13,046 nt of DNA from the NCBI GenBank assembly GCA_025928435.1, contig JAICJM010000107.1:1-13046 (forward strand), read 5' to 3'. Of this stretch, positions 1-4,635 are shown piece after piece (within the stretch, counting starts at the first letter, position 1; every line of letters begins with the position of its first letter). The position numbers and the translations under genes were made by a program. Source of the stretch: Thermoleophilia bacterium. Lineage in GTDB: Bacteria > Actinomycetota > Thermoleophilia > Gaiellales > JAICJC01. The notes below the pieces were generated by a model. It had not been told where the DNA came from. It ran no database searches and saw only the letters and a list, made by a program, of their open reading frames with translations.

Positions 1-353
1 AGGCCGAGGCGGACCGCCAGGCGCGTGACCGGCGGATCCGGCCGGGCGAGGGCCGCCGCGAGCGCCCCGGCCCAGGCGAGCGTGACGAGCAGGGACGGCC
101 ACTCGCCCGTGTGATCGGCGGCCGTGCACTCGTGCCCGACGCCGTTGTCGGAGAGGAACCCGGCCAGCGCAGCTGCCCACATCGCGGTGAGGGCGAGCAA
201 CACCCCCATCTGGATCCGCCAGCCCGGGCGAGACCGGGCCATTCCGAGCCCAAGCCCGAGCCCCCCGAGCACGTACATCGTCGCGGCGTAGACCTCGCCG
301 GCCCCACCGACGAGATACCACGGTGCGGCGTAGGTCTCGAAGGCGCCGCTCAT
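1..353 (-). CDS. Membrane protein of unknown function, N-terminal part (cut by window edge)
   Basis: The gene runs off the left end of the window; 117 codons are visible from an ATG at 353. The visible protein starts MSGAFETYAAPWYLVGGAGE and has about three hydrophobic stretches, around residues 12-38, 50-66 and 88-105, with a basic RSRPGWR loop after the first. This fits a small polytopic inner-membrane protein. Its ATG overlaps the stop codon of the upstream gene (solute-binding-like protein) in an ATGA arrangement, so the two are probably one transcription unit and translationally coupled. I do not recognise the family. A membrane partner next to a solute-binding-like protein could suggest transport, but the visible part has no ABC permease signature, so I assign no function. 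Confidence 0.6.
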   Translation of the reverse strand, partial: MSGAFETYAAPWYLVGGAGEVYAATMYVLGGLGLGLGMARSRPGWRIQMGVLLALTAMWAAALAGFLSDNGVGHECTAADHTGEWPSLLVTLAWAGALAAALARPDPPVTRLAVRLG

Positions 354-1063
354 CCAGGCGGGGCGACCGTGGCGTCCTGGCCCGAGCGTTCCAGGGCGGC
401 TGCCACGAAACCGCCGGCCTTCAGCTCTTCGACCGCACCGCGCAGGAAGGCCATCGCCGCCTCGCTGCGCGGCCTGGGCGTCGCCACCGCCTGGCCGATC
501 TCCATGAACCGGGGCTCGACGATCCGCAGTCCGCGGTGGCGCGCGACGACCCGGGCCAGGGGCTGGCGGATGCCGGCGGCGACGTCGGGGTCGCCCTCCA
601 GGAAGAGGGCGACCCCGTCCTCGCCCCGCACGACCTCGGCATGGGCCAGCGTCCGGCTCAGGTAGAGGTCATACGCCGAGCCGCGGTTGACCCCGATGCG
701 CACGCCGGGCCGGTCGGCCTCGGCGGCCGTCGCGATCGGCGAGTCCTCGCGCACGAGGTAGACGCCCTCGATGATGACGTAGGGAGCGGTGAACGCGACC
801 TCGGCCTCACGCGCCGGCTCGATGGCCAGGAAGCCCACGTCCGCCGCACCCGTGGTCAGCGCCTCGAACGACTTGCGGGCCGCGTCGAAACACGCGAACG
901 ACACAGGAACGCCGAGACGCCCGGCCAGCTCGCGCGCCAGGTCGACCGTCACCCCGGCCGGGTCGTCGGGATCGCCCTGGGCCAGGACCGGGTTCCCGAG
1001 ATTGATCGCCGCCCGCAGGGTTCCCGTCGGCGCGAGCTCCGCCGTGATCGAGTTGCTGCTCAC
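350..1063 (-). CDS. Solute-binding-like protein (SBP_bac_3 / periplasmic-binding fold), no signal peptide
   Basis: The protein is 237 residues from a GTG at 1063. It has the order of a bacterial family 3 extracellular solute-binding protein: first lobe with LAPTGTLRAAINLGNP (residues 10-25) and VDLARELAGRLGVPV (40-54); the DVGFLAIEP turn (75-83) and FTAPYVIIEGVYLV (91-104); a second lobe with VRIGVNRGSAYDLYL (121-135); and a return helix near 197-215. Proteins of this family usually bind amino acids or similar small polar ligands for ABC import. Here no signal peptide or lipobox precedes the fold, so it may act inside the cell or as a ligand-binding enzyme-like protein. The frame stays open far upstream, but that part lies inside the inserted IS110 element and is low-complexity Pro/Arg/Thr sequence. 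The start was chosen at the family N-terminus, where a TANNNT box 8 bases upstream suggests a leaderless transcript. Confidence 0.8.
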   Translation of the reverse strand: MSSNSITAELAPTGTLRAAINLGNPVLAQGDPDDPAGVTVDLARELAGRLGVPVSFACFDAARKSFEALTTGAADVGFLAIEPAREAEVAFTAPYVIIEGVYLVREDSPIATAAEADRPGVRIGVNRGSAYDLYLSRTLAHAEVVRGEDGVALFLEGDPDVAAGIRQPLARVVARHRGLRIVEPRFMEIGQAVATPRPRSEAAMAFLRGAVEELKAGGFVAAALERSGQDATVAPPG

Positions 1064-1071
1064 CGCACCGA

Positions 1072-1077
1072 AGCTTA
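1072..1077 (-). promoter_or_regulatory. Possible -10 box of a leaderless promoter for the solute-binding-like gene
   Basis: On the minus strand the hexamer TAAGCT (TANNNT type) lies 8 bases before the GTG at 1063, where a transcript would begin at or next to the start codon. No Shine-Dalgarno sequence is seen. The insertion junction of the IS110 element is at 1084/1085, so any -35 or activator site further upstream was replaced by element sequence. No good -35 is visible; the call rests on one hexamer and its spacing. Confidence 0.3.
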
Positions 1078-1084
1078 GGATCGC
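1074..1084 (+). repeat. Left target half-site with GC core (copied in the bridge RNA at 1164-1174)
   Basis: The 11-base sequence CTTAGGATCGC occurs here, just outside the element, and again exactly 90 bases downstream inside it. With the right flank AACCGGTG (2393-2400) it rebuilds a 19-base empty site, CTTAGGATCGC-AACCGGTG. In that empty site AGGA is a ribosome binding sequence 9 bases before the GTG of the hydrolase gene. Confidence 0.75.
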
Positions 1085-1090
1085 GTCAGT

Positions 1091-1290
1091 GAGAGAGTCG
1101 GTGGTGCTGGGCGGTGTCGTCCGACCGGCGGTGTTGGCTCCTCGGGTCGGCGACGGACTGACTCTTAGGATCGCTGTCGGCCGTGGGGTGTGACCAGCAT
1201 CGGTTGTGTCGTCCGTCGCCGCCCGAGGATCACCGGCGTGACTTGATAGGAGCGTGGCATCGCCCCGACTGAGGTGTGTCCGCCGGGGGT
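1091..1290 (+). ncRNA. Bridge RNA of the IS110 element (target loop and donor loop identified)
   Basis: A 5' hairpin GTCGG/CCGAC (1097-1101/1121-1125) is followed by two stem-and-internal-loop units. Target unit: the stem CTCGGG-U-CGGCGACGGAC (1141-1158) pairs with 1211-1227 (17 bp, one bulged U). Inside it are the left target guide CTTAGGATCGC (1164-1174), identical to the left flank, and the right target guide CAUCGGUUGU (1198-1207), which pairs over all ten bases with GCAACCGGTG at 2391-2400 using two G-U wobbles. Donor unit: the stem CCGGCG-U-GAC (1233-1242) pairs with GUC-CGCCGG (1278-1286), again with one bulged U. Inside it are the left donor guide AUAGGAGC (1246-1253), identical to the right end plus core (2385-2392); a GGC/GCC hairpin; and the right donor guide ACUGAGGU (1268-1275), pairing with GCGTCAGT (1083-1090) except one G-G mismatch. 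This is the architecture published for IS621-type bridge RNAs. The exact 5' and 3' ends are not known. Confidence 0.82.
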
Positions 1291-1326
1291 CCGCTTCTGT
1301 GTTCATCGATGAAGGGGACGGTGCAC

Positions 1327-2388
1327 ATGATCGTGATCGGAGCGGACACACACAAGTCGTCGCACACGTTGGTGGTGGTGGACGAGGCGACCGGGCGGCG
1401 GATCGGGGCGCGCACAGTCGCGTCGACGAGCGCCGGAGTGATGGACGCGCTTTCGTGGGCGCGCGGGGCCGGCGAGGGCGCGGATCGGGTGTGGGCGATC
1501 GAGGATTGCCGTCATGTCTCGGGCCGGCTGGAGCGGCTGCTGGTCGAGGCGGTCGTGCGGGTGGCGCCACGGCTGATGGCGGGTGCCCGTGCATCGGCGC
1601 GGGAGCGGGGGAAGAGCGATCCGATCGACGCCGCCGCGGTGGCGCGTGCTGCTCTGCGTGAGGGCGTCGAGCGGCTGCCGGCGGCGCGGCTGGCCGGTGG
1701 CGAGCTGGACGTGCGGCTGTTGCTTGACCAGCACGACGACCTCGTCAAGGCGCGCAGCCAGTCCCAGCAGCGGCTGCGCTGGCACCTGCACGACCTCTAC
1801 GATGATCTCGACATCCCCGCGGGTGGGCTGGATCGCGGGGTATGGGTTGACCGCGTCTCGGCGCGGCTGCGGCGCAGCCACCAGTCGGCGCGGGTGCGGA
1901 TCGCGCGCGACCTGGTCAGCGAGATTCGCGCCACGACCCGTCGTATCCGCGAGCTCGAGCGCGAGATCAGCCTGCTCGTCGATGAGCTTTGCCCGCAACT
2001 GGTAGCCATGCCCGGCTGCGGCCCGCTCACCGCCGCCAAGCTGATCGGCGAGATCGCCGGCGCCGACCGATTCAGCAGTGGCGCGAAGCTCGCCCGAGCT
2101 GCCGGCGTCGCGCCGGTGCCCGTCTCGTCCGGACGTCGTGACCGCCACCGCCTGGATCGTGGCGGCAACCGCCAGCTCAACCTCGCGCTGCACCGCCTGG
2201 CCGTCAACCGCGCCCGACACGACCCCGAAACAGCCGCCTACCTGGCCCGCAAGCAAGCCGAGGGCAAAACCCGCAAGGAAGCCCTGCGCTGCCTCAAGCG
2301 CCACCTCGCCCGCCGCGTCTTGCACCTGCTCCACCACCCCACCAACGACCCCGGCAACGCGAAAACCCTCGCGCTCGCCTTGACATAG
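1327..2388 (+). CDS. IS110-family recombinase (DEDD_Tnp_IS110 + Transposase_20)
   Basis: The 353-residue recombinase inserts and excises its element guided by the bridge RNA encoded just upstream. The N-terminal RuvC-like DEDD domain covers about residues 1-150: D7 in GADTHK, E59 in AIEDC, D98 and D101 in KSDPIDA. A coiled-coil middle (about 185-222) follows. The C-terminal Transposase_20 domain starts at VAMPGCGPLTAAKLIGEIAG (227-246); its VPVSSGRR stretch (264-271) carries the likely nucleophilic serine (S267 or S268) before the RGGNRQLN motif. The length is within the usual IS110 range of roughly 310-400 residues. The start is the ATG at 1327, nine bases after GGGG of an AGGGG Shine-Dalgarno sequence; an ATG at 1309 in the same frame is possible. 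The stop TAG lies inside the right-end sequence that matches the left donor guide. No frameshift or missing catalytic residue is seen. Confidence 0.95.
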   Translation: MIVIGADTHKSSHTLVVVDEATGRRIGARTVASTSAGVMDALSWARGAGEGADRVWAIEDCRHVSGRLERLLVEAVVRVAPRLMAGARASARERGKSDPIDAAAVARAALREGVERLPAARLAGGELDVRLLLDQHDDLVKARSQSQQRLRWHLHDLYDDLDIPAGGLDRGVWVDRVSARLRRSHQSARVRIARDLVSEIRATTRRIRELEREISLLVDELCPQLVAMPGCGPLTAAKLIGEIAGADRFSSGAKLARAAGVAPVPVSSGRRDRHRLDRGGNRQLNLALHRLAVNRARHDPETAAYLARKQAEGKTRKEALRCLKRHLARRVLHLLHHPTNDPGNAKTLALALT

Positions 2389-2391
2389 GAG
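2387..2391 (+). promoter_or_regulatory. Ribosome binding site for the hydrolase, supplied by the IS110 right end
   Basis: AGGAG sits 6 bases before the GTG at 2398. It overlaps the recombinase stop codon (TAG at 2386-2388) and ends in the first base of the GC core. The native site, AGGA at 1077-1080, was cut off from this gene by the insertion. Reinitiation after recombinase translation is possible because stop and start are 9 bases apart. Confidence 0.6.
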
Positions 2392-2397
2392 CAACCG

Positions 2398-3192
2398 GTG
2401 CCGATCGAGCGCGTCAACGGCGTCGACCTCCATTACCTGCAGTCCGGTGAGGGTGAGGACGTGCTGCTGCTGTGCGGGCTTGGCGACGACGTCACCGCGT
2501 GGGACGGTCAGGCCGTGCCGTTCAGCGAGCGCTACCGCGTCACCGTCGTCGACAACCGCGGCGTCGGCCGGTCGGCGCTGCCGGACGGGGAGTTCACGGT
2601 GCGCGACCTGGCCGCCGACGCGATCGCGCTCTGCGATGCCCTCGGGATCGCCGAGGCCCACGTGATGGGTTTCTCGATGGGCGGCGCCATCACCCAGGAG
2701 CTGGCGATCGCCCGGCCCGACCTCGCCCGCAGCCTCGTGATCGTCGGGTCGTGGGCGTATTCCGACCGCCTGTTCCGGACGTTCATCGAGAGCTCGGCCT
2801 ACTTCGCCGGGATCGCCGACGACGACCGCAAGTTCCTCATGTATTTCCTCGCGTCGACCTACTCGCGGGCCGTGTTCGAGGACGGCCGGATCGACGCGTT
2901 CTGCGAGGCGATGCTGAGCAACCCCTACCCGCAGTCGGCCGAGGCGTTCCAGCGCACGGCGCGGGCGATCCTCGGCCACGACACGCGCGAGCGGCTCGGG
3001 GCCATCGCCCGGCCGACGCTCGTCATCTACGGCGAGGAGGACGTCATCTGCCCGCCGCGGCACTCGCGCGAGATCGCGACCCTCATCCCCGGCGCCCGCC
3101 TGATCGGCATCCCGGCCCAGGCGCACCAGCCCTTCCAGGAGGACCCGGTGGGCTTCAACGAGACCGTGCTGGGGTTCTGGGACTCCCTCTAG
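2398..3192 (+). CDS. Alpha/beta hydrolase
   Basis: This 264-residue protein is a typical alpha/beta-hydrolase-fold enzyme. The N-terminal strand and oxyanion region reads VLLLCGLGDDVTAW (22-35). YRVTVVDNRGVGRS (46-59) is the second conserved block. The nucleophile elbow is GFSMGG with S93. The acid is D215 in YGEEDVICPP and the histidine is H243 in QAHQPFQED, so the triad is complete. A cap of about residues 120-195 covers the pocket. The fold covers esterases, lactonases, haloperoxidase-like and C-C bond hydrolases; the sequence does not fix the substrate. The GTG start directly follows an IS110 insertion: the ten bases spanning core and start belong to the target site, so only the leader was changed and the protein is intact. 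Its expression may now depend on the element's promoter or read-through. The next gene, an ABM-like protein, starts 50 bases downstream in the same direction. Confidence 0.9.
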   Translation: MPIERVNGVDLHYLQSGEGEDVLLLCGLGDDVTAWDGQAVPFSERYRVTVVDNRGVGRSALPDGEFTVRDLAADAIALCDALGIAEAHVMGFSMGGAITQELAIARPDLARSLVIVGSWAYSDRLFRTFIESSAYFAGIADDDRKFLMYFLASTYSRAVFEDGRIDAFCEAMLSNPYPQSAEAFQRTARAILGHDTRERLGAIARPTLVIYGEEDVICPPRHSREIATLIPGARLIGIPAQAHQPFQEDPVGFNETVLGFWDSL

Positions 3193-3242
3193 CCGATCCC
3201 CCGGCACTACCCTGCGGGAGTGATCCAACCAGGGAGGGTGCA

Positions 3243-3539
3243 GTGATCGCACGCATCTGGCGGGGAGGGGTGCGCCCGGAGGACGCGGACGAGTACGCCG
3301 AGTACATGCGCGTCACCGGCGTGGGGGCGTACCGGATGACGCCGGGGAACCAGGGGGCCTGGATCCTGCGGCGTCCGCTGGGGGACCTGACGGAGATCGT
3401 GGCGTTCTCGTTCTGGGACAGCATGGATGCCGTCCGCGCGTTCGCCGGCGACGACCCGTCAGCGGCCGTCTACTACCCGGAGGACGATCGCTTCCTGGTG
3501 CAGCGCAGCGATGTGGTCGAGCACTACGAGGTCGACTGA
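3243..3539 (+). CDS. ABM-like dimeric alpha/beta-barrel protein
   Basis: This 98-residue protein begins at a GTG preceded by a strong AGGGAGG Shine-Dalgarno sequence. Its pattern is that of antibiotic-biosynthesis-monooxygenase-like (ABM/DABB superfamily) proteins: a first strand IARIWRGGVR (2-11); a helix EDADEYAEYMRVTGV; two strands GNQGAWILRR (35-44) and TEIVAFSFWDS (50-60); a second helix MDAVRAFAG; and the tail YYPEDDRFLVQRSDVVEHYEV. The conserved tail with PEDDRFL is typical of a small uncharacterised actinobacterial subgroup. Such proteins form dimers and some oxidise aromatic or haem substrates, but many have no known reaction, and none is assigned here. It follows the hydrolase by 50 bases and shares the leader CCAGGGAGGGT with the VOC gene at 4153. 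It converges on the cupin gene with only 15 bases between stops. Confidence 0.75.
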   Translation: MIARIWRGGVRPEDADEYAEYMRVTGVGAYRMTPGNQGAWILRRPLGDLTEIVAFSFWDSMDAVRAFAGDDPSAAVYYPEDDRFLVQRSDVVEHYEVD

Positions 3540-3554
3540 CCGGGGCCTACAGGC

Positions 3555-4094
3555 TCAACCGAACGGGAGCCCGTCGAAGCTCTCGGACGGCCCCGGCTCG
3601 AAGTCGGGGAACGGCGCGTACGCCTCGCGTGAGTTGTCGGTGTCCGCCTCGACGCCCACGCCGTGGCGCAGCGCGACCTCGTCCCGCGGGTAGACGGCGC
3701 TCCCGCGGTGGGCGCGCGCGCCGGCCATGAACACGACGCACGGCTCCGGACCGGCCCCGACCAGGATGTGCTCGGTCCCGGCCGGGCAGTGCAGGAAGTC
3801 CCAGGCCCGCAGCCGCCGCTCGCGGCCCTCGACGATCGCGATGCACTCGCCGGAGAGCACGAGGAAGTCCTCCTGGTCGTCCTCGCGGTGGTAGAGGCCG
3901 CTCGAGCCGCCCTCGCCGAGCACGGCGATCGTGTAGCCGATCTGCGGGAACGACACCTCGTCGGTCTCGATGATCCACGCCGACCCGAACTTCGTGTTCC
4001 GCATCCAGGCGGCATCGCGGACGTTCACGACGAACCAGCCCTCCGTCACCGGCCCCCGGCCGTACTTCGTGTCCTCGAGCCGGGCCTCGTCCAC
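3555..4094 (-). CDS. Cupin-domain protein
   Basis: From the GTG at 4094 the protein has 179 residues. The cupin barrel spans about residues 35-125: GSSGLYHREDDQEDFLVLSG is motif 1 with H69 and E75 as likely metal ligands, and HCPAGTEHILVG is motif 2 with H109. The second histidine of the usual HxH pair is replaced (HRE), so the metal site is reduced, though the HREDDQEDF form is common in small single-domain cupins. The ends look like a family-specific N-terminus (DEARLEDTKYG...GWFVVN) and a Pro/Asp-rich tail. The function is unknown; small cupins include sugar isomerases, dioxygenases and ligand sensors. Start choice: the frame is open to an ATG at 4154, but that would overlap the divergent VOC gene. 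An ATG at 4124 is also possible. I prefer 4094 because the family-like sequence begins there and a TATCGT box lies 6 bases upstream. Confidence 0.78.
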   Translation of the reverse strand: MDEARLEDTKYGRGPVTEGWFVVNVRDAAWMRNTKFGSAWIIETDEVSFPQIGYTIAVLGEGGSSGLYHREDDQEDFLVLSGECIAIVEGRERRLRAWDFLHCPAGTEHILVGAGPEPCVVFMAGARAHRGSAVYPRDEVALRHGVGVEADTDNSREAYAPFPDFEPGPSESFDGLPFG

Positions 4095-4100
4095 GGCGCC

Positions 4101-4106
4101 ACGATA
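4101..4106 (-). promoter_or_regulatory. Possible -10 box of a leaderless promoter for the cupin gene
   Basis: On the minus strand TATCGT (TANNNT) is followed by GGCGCC and then the GTG at 4094. That spacing would put the first transcribed base at the start codon. There is no Shine-Dalgarno sequence before this GTG. No clear -35 is visible. If the gene actually starts at 4124 or 4154 this box is coding sequence and the call falls. Confidence 0.3.
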
Positions 4107-4152
4107 GCGAACCTCTGACACCATTTCGCGATCTGCCACCAGGGAGGGTCCC

Positions 4153-4512
4153 ATGATCGAGGTCGAGCGAGTCGACTACATCGCAGTCCCCACGCGTGAC
4201 GTCGAGCGGGCGAAGCGGTTCTACGGCGAGACGCTCGGGCTTCCGCACGAGAAGGACACCCCGGTCGGCGCGGAATACCGCGCCGGCCAGGTGACCGTCG
4301 GGATCGTGAAGTCCGCCGACGTGGGCCTGGACTTCGCGCCCAACCTGGCCGGCTTCGCGCTGCGGGTGTCCGACGTCGACGCCGCCCGCGAGACGCTGTC
4401 GCAGGCGGGGATCGAGCTCACCGAGGTCTACGACACGGGCGTCTGCCGGCTGGCGTTCTTCAGCGACCCGGACGGGAACCGGCTCGTGCTGCACCGCCGC
4501 TACGCGCCGTAA
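4153..4512 (+). CDS. VOC-family protein (glyoxalase/bleomycin-resistance fold)
   Basis: This 119-residue single-module VOC protein shows the beta-alpha-beta-beta-beta repeats twice. The first is VDYIAVPTRDVERAKRFYGETLGL (7-30) followed by strands EYRAGQVTVGIV. The second is LAGFALRVSDVDAARETLSQAGIEL (65-89) followed by CRLAFFSDPDGNRLVLHRRY (98-117). The SDPDGN turn is a family hallmark. The usual metal ligands are not all in place: the first-strand histidine is D8 and the last-strand glutamate position reads LVLH. It may therefore bind a different ligand set, or act as a binding or resistance protein rather than a metal enzyme. The substrate is unknown. The ATG has a strong AGGGAGG ribosome binding site 5 bases upstream. 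It is divergent from the cupin gene across a 58-base region holding both promoters. Confidence 0.85.
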   Translation: MIEVERVDYIAVPTRDVERAKRFYGETLGLPHEKDTPVGAEYRAGQVTVGIVKSADVGLDFAPNLAGFALRVSDVDAARETLSQAGIELTEVYDTGVCRLAFFSDPDGNRLVLHRRYAP

Positions 4513-4514
4513 CA

Positions 4515-4527
4515 GGCAGTTTCTGCC
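4515..4527 (+). terminator. Short hairpin after the VOC gene, possible weak terminator
   Basis: GGCAG-TTT-CTGCC begins three bases after the TAA of the VOC gene. The stem is 5 bp and no T-tract follows. A second hairpin GGGGC-GTC-GCCCC lies at 4598-4610, in the leader of the next gene. Either could slow read-through; neither is a canonical intrinsic terminator. Confidence 0.3.
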
Positions 4528-4635
4528 AGCGATCCCCCGTCTGGGTGTCGGATCCCGGGCCGGATGCACGGACACTGAGAGTGGAGGCGCTCACCCCGGG
4601 GCGTCGCCCCACCTTCCCCGAAAGCTCCCGCTCCC

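Larger units (their letters stand above)
1085..2392 (+). mobile_element. Complete IS110-family insertion sequence (IS110 group, bridge RNA upstream of the recombinase)
   Basis: The ends were deduced from guide matches. The left flank CTTAGGATC plus core GC (1074-1084) recurs exactly inside the element at 1164-1174, where the left target guide of a bridge RNA should lie. The right flank GC+AACCGGTG (2391-2400) pairs with the right target guide at 1198-1207. The element is about 1.3 kb, has no terminal inverted repeats, and leaves no duplication beyond the 2-base core (1083-1084 and 2391-2392), as expected for this family. About 240 non-coding bases precede the recombinase gene and only about four follow it. 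That is the IS110-group layout, with the bridge RNA at the left end, rather than IS1111. The recombinase frame is intact and both loops are readable, so the copy looks recent and possibly active. Confidence 0.88.

Noticed and set aside
1064..1594. N-terminal extension of the solute-binding-like gene into the element (frame open to 1594, minus strand)
   Set aside because: It runs through the bridge RNA and the recombinase gene on the other strand, is Pro/Arg/Thr low-complexity sequence, and has no homology-like pattern; the family N-terminus begins near 1063.
1303..3252. 649-codon open frame on the minus strand
   Set aside because: It lies opposite the recombinase and hydrolase genes, both of which have intact catalytic motifs; its His/Arg/Asp-rich sequence is the usual antisense shadow in G+C-rich DNA.
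3545..3554. GCCT-AC-AGGC as a bidirectional terminator between the ABM-like and cupin genes
   Set aside because: The loop would be only two bases and the stem four, too small to fold stably; no T-tract on either strand.
4095..4154. ATG at 4154 as start of the cupin gene
   Set aside because: It would overlap the start codon of the divergent VOC gene and its strong ribosome binding site, leaving no promoter for either gene; no Shine-Dalgarno sequence precedes it.
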